Below, piece by piece: positions 28,082 through 36,803 of a stretch of DNA of 37,272 nt (within the stretch, counting starts at the first letter, position 1; each line of letters starts with the position of its first letter). The stretch covers positions 1 through 37,272 of the forward strand of contig SLFU01000235.1 in assembly GCA_007124095.1 (NCBI GenBank), given 5' to 3'. The position numbers and the translations under genes are program-made. The stretch comes from Gemmatimonadota bacterium. Lineage in GTDB: Bacteria > Gemmatimonadota > Gemmatimonadetes > Longimicrobiales > Gaopeijiaceae. The notes beneath the pieces were generated by a model, which saw only the letters and a list, made by a program, of their open reading frames with translations, was not told the origin of the DNA and searched no databases.

Positions 28082-29617
28082 TCAATCCAACCCGTACTTC
28101 TTCACCCGAAGGCCCATCACTCGCTCGGTGATCCCGAGCTCCCGGGCCGCCGCGGCCCGGTTGCCCCGATGGGCCTTGAGGGCGTCGATGAGGAGTTCCC
28201 TCTCCAATGCCTCGAGCTGGGCGTTGAGCGGCCCGGACGGGGTGTCCTCGGGCCGGGCCATCTGGAGGCTGGGTGGGAGGAGGCGGGCGTGGAGCACGTC
28301 CCCGTCCGCCACCAGCACCGCCCGTTCGATCGCGTTCTCCAGCTCCCGAACGTTGCCTGGCCAGTGGTACGACATCAGGAGGTCGATGGCGGGCGTCGAA
28401 AGGCGCACTATGGAGCGATCGTGGCGTTCGTTGTACTTCTCGATGAAGTGATCCGCCAGCAAGGTGATGTCGGTGCGGCGGTCCCGCAGCGGAGGTACGT
28501 GGATCGGGAATACATTCAGCCGGTAGTAAAGATCGGTTCGAAACCGGCCTTCCTCCATATCCTTTTCGAGGGGTCGGTTCGTCGCCGCTACTACGCGGAC
28601 GTCAGTGGGGAGGGTCTCGGTTCCACCCACCCTCTCGAACTCTCGTTCCTGGAGGATTCGGAGGAGCCTGACCTGCACGGATGGGCTCAGTTCTCCGATC
28701 TCATCCAGGAAGATCGTCCCCCCGGCAGCCCGCTCGAAGCGGCCTGGGCGCTGCTGTACGGCCCCCGTGAAGGCTCCCTTTTCGTGGCCGAAGAGCTCGC
28801 TTTCGATGAGACCTTCCGGCAGCGCGGCGCAGTTCACCCGCACGAAGGGGCCCTCCGATCGTGGGCTTGCATAATGGACGGCCTGGGCGATGAGCTCCTT
28901 TCCGGTTCCGCTTTCTCCCCGAATGAGCACGGTCGCATCACTTCCCGCCACCTGGCCGATCATCTCGTATACGGGCGCCATCTCCCGTGAGCGTCCGATG
29001 ATGTTGGCGGGGCGGTAGCGGTCGGCCAGCTCCCGCTGGAGGCGCTGGTTCTCGGCGAGGAGCACCTTCTCCTCCTCGGAGAACTGGCGCAGGCGAACTG
29101 CGTGGGCGATCAGCGAGGAGAGGATCGAGAGGATTCGGATGTCCTCGTCGAAGGAGTTTTCCTTACCGTAGGATCGCTCTGCGCTCAAGGCCCCGATCGT
29201 CTCGCTTCCGGACCGGACCGGGACGCAGACGAAGGCCATCTCGGGGGGGCGGTCGCCCTGCGGCTGAATCCGGTTCAGGAAGGCCGGCTCCATGGCAATC
29301 GACGGGACCACCACTGGTGCGCCGGTCTCTACGACTCGCCCGGTTATCCCCTCCCCAAGCCGGTAGCGGGCCCTCTCCCGTTCGTCCTCGGTGAGTCCAA
29401 TCGCTTCGTGCAGGAGGATCTCGGAGGTCCTCCGGTTCAGAACCGTGAGGGTCGCCCGCGCCACTTCCATGTGATGGAAGAGGGCTTCCAGGATGGGCTT
29501 CACCGCCTTCCGGACATCCGTGGCCTCATCTAGCAGCCTGCTGGCTTCGTGAAGAAGCGCCAGCGGTCCGGACTGTTCGTTTGAACTGCCCACATTCACC
29601 TCGCAGTTGGTCGGCAT
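28082..29617 (-). CDS. NifA-like sigma-54-dependent transcriptional activator
   Basis: A 511-aa enhancer-binding protein. Residues about 20-175 form a GAF sensor domain; [19 protein letters not shown] and AFLNR read very much like NifA/VnfA-type GAF domains. The central AAA+ domain has Walker A GESGTGKE (Lys240) and the sigma-54 contact loop GAFTGA (281-286). The C-terminus is a Fis-type helix-turn-helix ([24 protein letters not shown]). There is no Cys-rich linker of the oxygen-sensing NifA kind, and no receiver domain. It lies directly upstream of amtB on the same strand, so its job is probably ammonium-starvation control rather than nitrogen fixation; no nif gene is in the window. The start at 29617 is the longest plausible; an internal GTG near residue 7 is possible. 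Confidence 0.9.
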   Translation of the reverse strand: MPTNCEVNVGSSNEQSGPLALLHEASRLLDEATDVRKAVKPILEALFHHMEVARATLTVLNRRTSEILLHEAIGLTEDERERARYRLGEGITGRVVETGAPVVVPSIAMEPAFLNRIQPQGDRPPEMAFVCVPVRSGSETIGALSAERSYGKENSFDEDIRILSILSSLIAHAVRLRQFSEEEKVLLAENQRLQRELADRYRPANIIGRSREMAPVYEMIGQVAGSDATVLIRGESGTGKELIAQAVHYASPRSEGPFVRVNCAALPEGLIESELFGHEKGAFTGAVQQRPGRFERAAGGTIFLDEIGELSPSVQVRLLRILQEREFERVGGTETLPTDVRVVAATNRPLEKDMEEGRFRTDLYYRLNVFPIHVPPLRDRRTDITLLADHFIEKYNERHDRSIVRLSTPAIDLLMSYHWPGNVRELENAIERAVLVADGDVLHARLLPPSLQMARPEDTPSGPLNAQLEALERELLIDALKAHRGNRAAAARELGITERVMGLRVKKYGLD

Positions 29618-30001
29618 GCACTTCGAAACCTCCCACCCCTTCCCCGGATCGCGAGTCGCCGGGACAAGCCGGGGAAGACCGTGCGATCGGTTTCCGCCCG
29701 GCCCGAAAGCTCGGCGTCGCTCACTACCCAGGCAATGCTCATGTCGGACCCTTCGAGCTCGGAGCCAAAACGAGCCCCGAGGTACTCTGCGCTGACCGCC
29801 TCCCCAATGGTGTCACCGGTGGTTTAGGTACCCAGGTGTTCGGCGATCAGACCGGAAGAGGAAGGGGAGACCACCCGCAGTCAGCCTGCTCCCTACTGCG
29901 TTTCATGTCGCCCGTGCTCCTAGAGGTGATACTTCATTGGGAGTGGGGCCTTCCCCAAGATTCCGGCGACCACCCTGTGGTGGGGGTCAAGCTTTTGAGC
30001 T

Positions 30002-30017
30002 TGCGACTTTCGTGCCA
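30002..30017 (-). promoter_or_regulatory. Sigma-54 promoter upstream of the NifA-like gene
   Basis: Read on the minus strand, TGGCACGAAAGTCGCA matches the sigma-54 consensus with one change in the -12 block and the correct ten bases between GG and GC. Transcription would start near 29991, about 370 bases before the activator's start codon. It could drive the activator (autoregulation) or a small RNA in the leader. Confidence 0.72.
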
Positions 30018-30097
30018 GGATTCAAGCATCGCCCCCGATGCGTTGTATCAGAAGGCCTTTCCCGGCCCTCGCACCACCGCGAACCAAGCAAGCGGTC

Positions 30098-30140
30098 CTA
30101 CCCCGAGGTGGGATCACGCGACCGACATACTGGAATGTAG
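30098..30140 (-). promoter_or_regulatory. Paired activator site (UAS) upstream of the NifA-like gene
   Basis: CTACCCCGAGGTGG (30098-30111, proximal) and ATACTGGAATGTAG (30127-30140, distal) have centres 29 bp apart, as at amtB, and in the same order and orientation relative to their promoter. The proximal box keeps CTACC and GGT; the distal one keeps TAC and AATGTAG. They are weaker copies than those at amtB. Confidence 0.6.
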
Positions 30141-30180
30141 CCAACCCACCCTTTGGTCGGACCCTTCGTCGGACGAACGG

Positions 30181-31494
30181 TCAGCGAGCCAAAGAACCGG
30201 TAACGCGGAGGAGAGCCCAGGCCACACTCAGGTTGATCGGGAGTGCGACGGCCACAACCTCGGCGTTACCCTGATGGAGGAGCGGGGTGAGCTGAAGGAG
30301 CGCGGTGGCGAGGGAGAGTCCGGCGATCAGAACCGCGAGTCGGGCTGCCATCCGTCCGGGCGCTCCGGTCCGCCACCCCTGATGGAGGAGCACAGGAAGC
30401 CCGACGGCCGCAAGCAGGAGTCCCAACGGGTTCATGTAGAGGATATTCAGGTTCCAGTGGATGAACTCGTGATCCGTGAACCAGGCCATCGCGAGGATTC
30501 CGCCCAAGGCAGCGGAGGCCAGCCCCCATCCGCCGACCACGAGCCCGAGGAAGGCGAGCCTCCATCGGTGGGCCGCCGATCCGGCGGGCGCCAAGGCCGT
30601 GAAGGCCGCGGCTCCCACGAGGCCGAGGAGAATCCAGAGGGGAGAGAACCCGGTCGGGCTCACGGGTGCCGGCTCGCGATCGGCCGAGAAGAGGACCTCC
30701 CGGGGTCCGAGGAGCGGAGTCGACCCGCCCGCTCCATCGGGGCGCTCCACTCCCTCCAGAAGCTGCATCAGCTCCATCGGCACGAACATGGATTCCCACT
30801 CGGTCCGCGGTGGGTCTCCACGCATCCCGAGGAGGAAGGAGAGGCCCTGGTCGACCCAGAGCGTTTCCTGCACGAGCCGTCGCGAGTGCCAGCGGAAGCT
30901 GTACGGGGTCTCGGTGTCCGCGAAGGTCTCCTGGAGGAGTCCTCCGAGCACCAGATCGAGGACGTCGCGAATCCGGGTCGAGCAGTTGTCCAGGTAGTAG
31001 TGGTAGACGTACGCCCGGTTCTCGGGTTGGTAGTTCCACTGGACGAACTCGTCCAGTTGCCGAGCCTCCTCCTGGGTCAGAAAGACTTCGTTGGCGTAGA
31101 CGCTCCGGTTCGACGCGACATAAGCGTTGACGAGAGGATCCACCTCCGAGGGTCCCATGCGGTAGAGCATGGTTCCGCGGAGGAACCTCGGGATGAAGTC
31201 CACGTCTTCGAAGTCGAAGAGGCCCCAGTTCCAGGCCAGGTCCCGGCCCTCCTCCAGGTCCCGGATCACCAGGGCGTTGTGGCCGAACCGCTCCCAGACC
31301 TCGTCTCCCTGGTCCATCGTGAGGAGGAAGACCTGGTAGCGTGACTCCTCCGGGCCTACCTGTGCCTCCGGACCCGTCTGTGCATAGGGCAGGAGGTCGA
31401 CCTTCCGCTCCGGACCGGGGTGCGGCCCCGGCGCGGTGGCTGATCCGGATCCCAGCCCCGTCAGTAGGGCGGAAAGGAGAGCGAGCGGCCACAT
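30181..31494 (-). CDS. DUF4105 envelope protein
   Basis: A 437-aa protein with an N-terminal signal-type hydrophobic segment (MWPLALLSALLTGLGS) and a DUF4105 domain (about 45-200). The typical markers are LLTMDQGDEVWERFGHNALVIRD, WNWGLFDF, the basic RGTMLYRMG and YYLDNCSTRIRDVLD with the conserved Asn-Cys-Ser. After about 285, several hydrophobic segments form a membrane domain. DUF4105 is a papain-like/NlpC-related fold in periplasmic proteins; the Cys and His residues suggest an enzyme, but activity is not established. AGAGG six bases upstream supports the start. It is divergent from sppA. Confidence 0.85.
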   Translation of the reverse strand: MWPLALLSALLTGLGSGSATAPGPHPGPERKVDLLPYAQTGPEAQVGPEESRYQVFLLTMDQGDEVWERFGHNALVIRDLEEGRDLAWNWGLFDFEDVDFIPRFLRGTMLYRMGPSEVDPLVNAYVASNRSVYANEVFLTQEEARQLDEFVQWNYQPENRAYVYHYYLDNCSTRIRDVLDLVLGGLLQETFADTETPYSFRWHSRRLVQETLWVDQGLSFLLGMRGDPPRTEWESMFVPMELMQLLEGVERPDGAGGSTPLLGPREVLFSADREPAPVSPTGFSPLWILLGLVGAAAFTALAPAGSAAHRWRLAFLGLVVGGWGLASAALGGILAMAWFTDHEFIHWNLNILYMNPLGLLLAAVGLPVLLHQGWRTGAPGRMAARLAVLIAGLSLATALLQLTPLLHQGNAEVVAVALPINLSVAWALLRVTGSLAR

Positions 31495-31731
31495 GTGAAT
31501 CCTCTGGATCTGGGGCGGAGCGAAGCCATGCGTGCATGATGCTCGGCCCGCCTGCCTTTCCGGTCAAGGAGGGTAGGAGGTGGGTGTCCTCGCGAAGGGC
31601 TCCGAAGAGACTCGGAGGCTCGCGCTACTCGGGTTGCCCGGGATTGAGATCCTTGGTCCGCACGACGATGTTCAAGGTTCGCCCCGGCCCCATGGCCGGT
31701 GGCACCGTGTCAGGTGAATCGTGCGTTTCTC

Positions 31732-31745
31732 CCTCCTGGAGGAGG
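31732..31745 (+). promoter_or_regulatory. Hairpin covering the sppA ribosome-binding site
   Basis: CCTCC (31732-31736) pairs perfectly with GGAGG (31741-31745) around TGGA. The 3' arm is the Shine-Dalgarno sequence, eight bases before the GTG start, so folding would hide it. Confidence 0.45.
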
Positions 31746-31752
31746 TCTTCCT

Positions 31753-33516
31753 GTGAAGCGTCTCATCCTCGTCTTCTTCGCGACTCTGGGTGGGCTCGTG
31801 TTCCTCACCCTGGCCCTGCTCCTGGTCTTGAACCGGGCGTTTTTTTCGCCCGCTGCCCTCCCCGGGGAGCTGGTCCTGGAGGTGAATATCGAGGACGGGT
31901 TGGTGGAGGCCTTCCCGCAGGATCCATTCCTCATGACCCTGGAGCGTCGCCGCCTCCGGACCAGAGATGTGGTCGAGGCGATCGACGAAGCGGCCCGGGA
32001 CGATCGGGTGCTGGGCGTTCTCGTCCGAGGCTCCGGGGGCCTGCCGGGTTGGGGAACCGCAGAGGAGCTGCGTGAGGCTCTGGAGCGCTTTCGGGGAATG
32101 GAGAAGCCAGTGGCCTTCTTCGCCGAGACCTTCGGGGAGTTGTCGCCGGGACAGCTTTCCTACCACCTCGCCACAGCCGCGGACCAGATCTATCTCCAAC
32201 CCTCGGGAGAGGTGGGTCTCGCTCCACTCGTTCTCGAAGCTCCCTTCCTGCGAGGGCTTCTGGATCGCTTCGATATCGAGCCGCGCTTCGATCGGCGAGG
32301 AGAATACAAGGAGGCGTCGGAGCTGTTCACGGAGCGGGAGTTCACCCCCCAGTCCCGCGAGGCGGCGACGCAACTCCTCACCTCCCTCGAAGCTTCCCTC
32401 CTGGAAGGGCTCGTGGCCGGCCGAGGGGTGTCCGTAGACCGAGCCCTGGAACTGCTCTCCGCTGGCCCCTACCCGGCTCGAGAGGCGCGCGAGCTGGGGC
32501 TGGTGGACGAACTCCTGTACCTGGACGAGGCGCGCAGTGCGCTCCATGATCGGGTCGGTGGGTCGCCTGAGTCGGTGGGGGTGGAATCCTACCTGGAGCG
32601 CGGAAGGAGGGGCTGGGATCGCGGTCCACGGGTGGCTCTGGTCTACGGGGTCGGCTCGATTCACCGGGGGAGGAGCGGATACGATCCTCTTAGCGGGAGC
32701 GGCTCGCTCGGAGCTTCCACCGTTGCAGCTCATCTTCGGGAAGCGGTTGCGGATCCCGCCGTGGAGGCGATCCTCTTCCGGGTCAACTCCCCCGGAGGGT
32801 CGTGGGTCGCCTCCGACCAGGTGCGGCGGGAGATCCGGCGCGCCCGGGAGGAAGGGATCCCGGTGGTGGTTTCGATGTCCGATGTGGCGGCCTCCGGAGG
32901 GTATGTGATCTCGATGGACGCGGACCGGATCGTGGCCCATCCCTCTACCTTCACCGGTTCGATCGGGGTAGTCGCCGGACGATTCGTGACGCGCGAGGGG
33001 TTCGAGTCGGCAGGAATCGACTGGGACCGGGTGCAGAACACCGAGGGGATGAATTTCTACTCTGCCGTCGATGACTTCTCCCCCGAGGGCTGGGAACGCT
33101 TCCAGGAGTTCCTGGATCGGATATACGAGGACTTCGTCGACGGGGTGGCCGAAGGACGAGGGATGAGCGTCGAGGAGGTGGATCGTGTGGCAAGGGGACG
33201 AGTCTGGTCCGGCCGGGACGCCCTTGAACTGGGATTGGTGGACGGACTCGGGGGCTTCGGGACTGCCCTGGACCAAGTACGAGAGCTACTCGAACTCGAG
33301 TCGGATGCCGAGTTGGATGTAGCCGTCTACCCGGAGGAGCGCACCCTCCTTCAGGTGCTTCTGGAGGAAGGTAAGGGGCGTGAGTGGGCGGGCACTAGCG
33401 CCGCCGCCGAGGCGTTCGCCCTCCTGCGTCCGGTTCTGCGGTGGGCCGCGGAGGCCGGGATCACCGAGGTGCCGGGACCCGTCCGAACGCCCCTTCCCAA
33501 GGTGCCCGGCCGATGA
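31753..33516 (+). CDS. sppA: Signal peptide peptidase SppA, 67-kDa type
   Basis: A 587-aa membrane-bound serine protease that degrades cleaved signal peptides. One N-terminal membrane anchor (KRLILVFFATLGGLVFLTLALLLVL) is followed by two tandem SppA/ClpP-fold domains, as in the long E. coli form. The general base Lys186 lies in the first domain (GEYKEASELF), and the nucleophile Ser381 in the second (DVAASGGYVISM), the split dyad of this type. The start is GTG at 31753 behind GGAGG; residues encoded upstream in the same frame are not conserved. The stop overlaps the ABC-F start (ATGA). Confidence 0.9.
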   Translation: MKRLILVFFATLGGLVFLTLALLLVLNRAFFSPAALPGELVLEVNIEDGLVEAFPQDPFLMTLERRRLRTRDVVEAIDEAARDDRVLGVLVRGSGGLPGWGTAEELREALERFRGMEKPVAFFAETFGELSPGQLSYHLATAADQIYLQPSGEVGLAPLVLEAPFLRGLLDRFDIEPRFDRRGEYKEASELFTEREFTPQSREAATQLLTSLEASLLEGLVAGRGVSVDRALELLSAGPYPAREARELGLVDELLYLDEARSALHDRVGGSPESVGVESYLERGRRGWDRGPRVALVYGVGSIHRGRSGYDPLSGSGSLGASTVAAHLREAVADPAVEAILFRVNSPGGSWVASDQVRREIRRAREEGIPVVVSMSDVAASGGYVISMDADRIVAHPSTFTGSIGVVAGRFVTREGFESAGIDWDRVQNTEGMNFYSAVDDFSPEGWERFQEFLDRIYEDFVDGVAEGRGMSVEEVDRVARGRVWSGRDALELGLVDGLGGFGTALDQVRELLELESDAELDVAVYPEERTLLQVLLEEGKGREWAGTSAAAEAFALLRPVLRWAAEAGITEVPGPVRTPLPKVPGR

Positions 33517-35456
33517 GCGTCGTCCTCGACGCGCGGGGGCTGCGGAAGAGCTACGGGGCCGGAGTCCTTCTCGACGGGGTTGATCTGTCGGTCTCCCGGG
33601 GGGAGAAGGTCGGTGTGATTGGTCGCAACGGCTCGGGGAAGACGACGCTTTTCCGGATCCTGGCCGGGGTGGAGGGCTACGAGGAAGGGACGATCGCTCG
33701 GAAGCGGGGAGTGACGATCGGATACCTCCCCCAGGATCCGGAAATGGACCCGAATCGAACCATTTTCGAAACCGCGGGCGAATCACGTGGCGAGCTTCAG
33801 GCCATACTGGCGGAGTATCACGCCGTGGCGACGGAGCTCGGAGCGACCTCGGACTCCGCCAGCGTGGACGACCTCCTCGCGCGACAATCCACACTCTCGG
33901 CCCGGATTGACGAGGCGGATGGGTGGGACTGGGGGCACCGAGTGGAGGCGGTCCTCACGCGCGTGGGTGTGGACGGATGGGAGCGGACGATGGAAAACCT
34001 CTCCGGAGGGGAGCGCAGACGGGTGGCGCTTGCCCGGGCCCTCCTCTCCGATCCCGACCTCCTCCTCCTCGACGAGCCAACGAACCACCTGGATGCGGAG
34101 ACGGTGCTGTGGCTCGAGGAAACCCTATTCGACTTCGCGGGCGCGGTCGTGGTGATTACCCACGACCGGTACTTCCTGGACCGAGTGGTCGACCGGATGG
34201 TGGAGGTCTCCGACGGCCGTCTCACCTCTTACGAGGGTGGCTACACCGAGTATCTGGAAGCTCGTGCCGAGCGGGAGGCCCGCGAACGGGTCGAGGAAGA
34301 GAAGCGGAGCAAGCTCCTCGAGAAGGAGCTTGCCTGGGCCCGCCGCTCTCCTCCCGCTCGCACCGGGAAACAGAAGGCCCGAAGGGGCCGTGCAGAGGAG
34401 TTGGCCGAGGCGCAGCGCGAGGCAGAGCTGAGCCGGACGGGCCGGGTGGCCTTCGAGATGGACCACACCCCCCGCCTCGGGCGAAAGGTTCTCGAACTCC
34501 ACGACATTCAAAAGGGGTATGGAGAAAAGCCCCTCATCCGCGGGTTCTCGGACCGACTCCTGGTGGGGGAGCGGATCGGGGTCGTGGGGCCCAACGGGGT
34601 GGGGAAGACCACTCTCCTCCGCCTGCTGGTCGGGGAGGAGGAGCCGGATTCAGGGGAGGTGGTGCTGGGAGAGAACACCCGCGTCGGGTACTTCGACCAG
34701 AACCGCGAGATCGACGGGAATCTGACGGTGGAGCGGGTGGTGTCGACCTCGGACTGGGTGGAGGTGGCCGACACCCGCATGCATCTTCGGGCCTATCTGA
34801 GCCGGTTCCTCTTCCCGCCGCATGTGCAGCGACAGAAAGTGAGCGCCCTTTCGGGAGGGGAGCGGAACCGGCTCCTCCTGGCGCGGCTCTTCCTCGAGGA
34901 GTTCAACCTCCTCGTGTTGGATGAGCCCACCAACGACCTGGACCTTGACACGCTGCAAGTGCTCGAGGACACGCTCGAATCCTTTCCGGGGTGTGTGGTC
35001 CTGGTGACCCACGATCGCTATCTCCTCGACAAGCTGGCCACCTCCCTCTGGGTCTTCGAAGGCGATGGGCGAATTCATCGTCACCATGGGCGCTGGGATG
35101 CCTATCTTGCCCATCGGGAAGGGACACGGGCGGAGGCGACTAGGGAGCGGACGGAGGCGGAGCGGGCTCGAAGGGATCAGCGGGCTCGAGGCGCCAGGGA
35201 ACAGGCCCGGAGGGCGAGATCGGATGGGAACCGGATCTCCTACAAGGAAAGGCGAGAGCTCGAGGGGATGGAGGCACGGATCGCGGAATTGGAGGAGGAG
35301 AAGGAAGAGCTCGGGGAATTCATGGCCGATCCGGCCTTCTATCGGGAGGAGTCGTCCGCGAAGGTGAGCGAAGTGACCCGACGGTACCAGGAACTCGAAG
35401 GAGAGCTGGAGGCCCTCTACGAGCGTTGGATGGAGCTGGAGACCCGAGTCTCATGA
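33513..35456 (+). CDS. uup: ABC-F family ATPase (Uup-like)
   Basis: A 647-aa soluble protein with two ABC domains and no membrane domain, the ABC-F layout of ribosome-associated ATPases. Domain 1 has GRNGSGKTT, NLSGGERRRVALARAL and LLLLDEPTNHLD; domain 2 has GPNGVGKTT, ALSGGERNRLLLARL and LLVLDEPTNDLD. Between them lies a charged helical linker (about 245-325), and the C-terminus has ISYKERRELEGMEARIAELEEE, a coiled coil characteristic of Uup. Uup is linked to ribosome and replication-related stress; the role here is inferred from family. The start at 33513 overlaps the sppA stop. Confidence 0.88.
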   Translation: MSVVLDARGLRKSYGAGVLLDGVDLSVSRGEKVGVIGRNGSGKTTLFRILAGVEGYEEGTIARKRGVTIGYLPQDPEMDPNRTIFETAGESRGELQAILAEYHAVATELGATSDSASVDDLLARQSTLSARIDEADGWDWGHRVEAVLTRVGVDGWERTMENLSGGERRRVALARALLSDPDLLLLDEPTNHLDAETVLWLEETLFDFAGAVVVITHDRYFLDRVVDRMVEVSDGRLTSYEGGYTEYLEARAEREARERVEEEKRSKLLEKELAWARRSPPARTGKQKARRGRAEELAEAQREAELSRTGRVAFEMDHTPRLGRKVLELHDIQKGYGEKPLIRGFSDRLLVGERIGVVGPNGVGKTTLLRLLVGEEEPDSGEVVLGENTRVGYFDQNREIDGNLTVERVVSTSDWVEVADTRMHLRAYLSRFLFPPHVQRQKVSALSGGERNRLLLARLFLEEFNLLVLDEPTNDLDLDTLQVLEDTLESFPGCVVLVTHDRYLLDKLATSLWVFEGDGRIHRHHGRWDAYLAHREGTRAEATRERTEAERARRDQRARGAREQARRARSDGNRISYKERRELEGMEARIAELEEEKEELGEFMADPAFYREESSAKVSEVTRRYQELEGELEALYERWMELETRVS

Positions 35457-35468
35457 GTCGGTGGGTGA

Positions 35469-35482
35469 CCGCCTTCGGGCGG
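35469..35482 (+). terminator. Short hairpin after the ABC-F gene
   Basis: CCGCC-TTCG-GGCGG is a perfect five-base-pair stem with a stable UUCG loop, 13 bases after the stop. A second palindrome (CCCGGCCGGG, 35485-35494) follows. There is no T-run, so its strength as a terminator is uncertain. Confidence 0.4.
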
Positions 35483-35631
35483 ATGCCCGGCCGGGTGAGA
35501 TCTATCCGGTGTGGTGTGAGCTACCTGCCGGGGGAATTAGGTTTCTCGAGATGAATACCGTGACGTACGACGTCGCGCTGTTTGGTTGCCCTGCCGGCAC
35601 CTGAGATCCATACTGACCGGACGAACCGGTG

Positions 35632-36201
35632 ATGATGAACAGATCCAACCCTTCGATGCCCGCCCTCGAGAGGCTTAGCGAGAGGGCGCTGGCGATCCTG
35701 ATTTACGGACTTGCTGCGATCGTCTGTGGGCTCGTCGTGATCCTAATCACGTTTCCTCGCCTGGTTGCGATCGATGGACTCGACGTCTCCGCTCTGCCGG
35801 CCTTTCATGCCACCCTGAACGGGGCTGCCGGGCTCCTGCTGGCTATGGGATTCGTTCTGATCAAGCGCGGGAATGTCGTGTGGCACCAGAGGGTCATGGT
35901 GACCGCCTTCACCCTCTCCTGTGTCTTTCTCCTGTCCTACGTGGTCTACCACTCCCAGGCTCCGGCAGCGCACTTCGGGGGAGAGGGGTGGGTTCGCCCC
36001 CTCTACTTCTTTATCCTGATCACGCACATCGTGCTTGCACCCGTCGTCGTTCCCCTCGCCCTCTACGCCGTAGCGCGTGCTCTGCGCGGGGAGTTCGGTC
36101 GGCACCGCCGGGTGGCACGTTGGACCTTTCCGGTCTGGATGTATGTGACGGTCACGGGTGTCTTGGTCTACCTCATGATGGCGCCCTACTACGGGACGTG
36201 A
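35632..36201 (+). CDS. DUF420 membrane protein (CtaM/YozB-like)
   Basis: A 189-aa integral membrane protein with five expected helices. LPAFHATLNGAAGLLLAMGFVLIKRGNVVWHQRVM, SYVVYHSQ, YFFILITHIVLAPVVVPL and RHRRVARWTFPVWMYVTVTGVLVYLMM are hallmarks of DUF420. Conserved His residues in several helices could bind heme. Relatives (CtaM, YozB) are needed for function of heme A-dependent oxidases; no oxidase gene is nearby here. The start is ATG at 35632, one codon after an in-frame GTG; the ribosome-binding site is weak. Confidence 0.85.
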   Translation: MMNRSNPSMPALERLSERALAILIYGLAAIVCGLVVILITFPRLVAIDGLDVSALPAFHATLNGAAGLLLAMGFVLIKRGNVVWHQRVMVTAFTLSCVFLLSYVVYHSQAPAAHFGGEGWVRPLYFFILITHIVLAPVVVPLALYAVARALRGEFGRHRRVARWTFPVWMYVTVTGVLVYLMMAPYYGT

Positions 36202-36349
36202 TGAGGGATAGGCCGGGGCACCTCGTCCAGTGGGCCGGGTGACCCAAAGCATCCCGCCGAGTCCATCCGGATGGCGTGTTCCGCCTGTCACCCATACTCT
36301 AGGGCGTTAAGTGTCGATCGATGCGACCTCCCTTCGACGAGGATGAAAT

Positions 36350-36775
36350 ATGACCGAGCCCGACGCCTTCACCCCCCCCGCCTCCGGCTCCCCCCCTCCG
36401 AGCACGGAGTCCTCCACCGGACTGGCGCCCAACGTCGCGGGCGCTCTCGCCTATCTCCTTGGTCCCATCACGGGAATTCTCTTTCTCGTTCTGGAGAAGA
36501 GGAGTCCCTTCGTGCGCTTTCATGCGGCTCAGAGCATCGGCATCAGCGTAGCCTGGATCGTCTTCTGGGTGGTCTACTCTATTGTGAGCACGGTCCTGTC
36601 GTTGATTCCCGTCCTGGGATGGATCGTGGCCATCATCTTCCTCCTTTTCTCGATCGTCGTGGGGTTCGCCGGACTCTTCCTCTGGCTCTTCTTGATGTAC
36701 AAGGCGTGGAACGGGACCGAGTGGGAGTTCCCCTGGGTTGGGGAGCAATCCCGGAGGTTGTTGACGGGGGCGTGA
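36350..36775 (+). CDS. DUF4870 membrane protein
   Basis: A 141-aa protein with a Pro/Ser-rich N-terminus (about 1-25) and then three hydrophobic segments. LAYLLGPITGILFLVLEKRSPFVRFHAAQSI and the final MYKAWNGTEWEFPWVGE are the DUF4870 signature (Tic20-like fold). Its biochemical role is unknown. GAGG eight bases before the ATG supports the start. It is followed after 28 bases by the WYL-type regulator. Confidence 0.87.
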   Translation: MTEPDAFTPPASGSPPPSTESSTGLAPNVAGALAYLLGPITGILFLVLEKRSPFVRFHAAQSIGISVAWIVFWVVYSIVSTVLSLIPVLGWIVAIIFLLFSIVVGFAGLFLWLFLMYKAWNGTEWEFPWVGEQSRRLLTGA

Positions 36776-36803
36776 GCGCTGGTGAGCACGCTGTCCTCTT
36801 CAT

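Larger units (their letters stand above)
29618..30180. other. 563-base non-coding region upstream of the activator gene
   Basis: Nothing here looks like a conserved protein. On the minus strand it holds a paired activator site (30098-30140), a sigma-54-type promoter (30002-30017), three small hairpins at the predicted 5' end of the transcript (29988-30003, 29970-29983, 29946-29957) and a 19-codon frame (ATGAAACGC..., starting at 29905 or so) behind an AGGAG. The remaining 200 or so bases up to the activator start show no motif I can name. Confidence 0.55.

Noticed and set aside
29581-31344. A 587-codon plus-strand frame spanning the activator upstream region and the DUF4105 gene
   Set aside because: Its second half is the mirror of DUF4105, and its first half runs through the regulatory region without recognisable features.
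31694-31709. TGGCAC-like starts of sigma-54 promoters here and at 35880 and 36113
   Set aside because: None has GC ten bases after the GG, so the -12 element is missing.
35551-35604. A 17-codon frame (MNTVTYDVALFGCPAGT) between the ABC-F and DUF420 genes
   Set aside because: No convincing ribosome-binding site and too short to judge without comparison.
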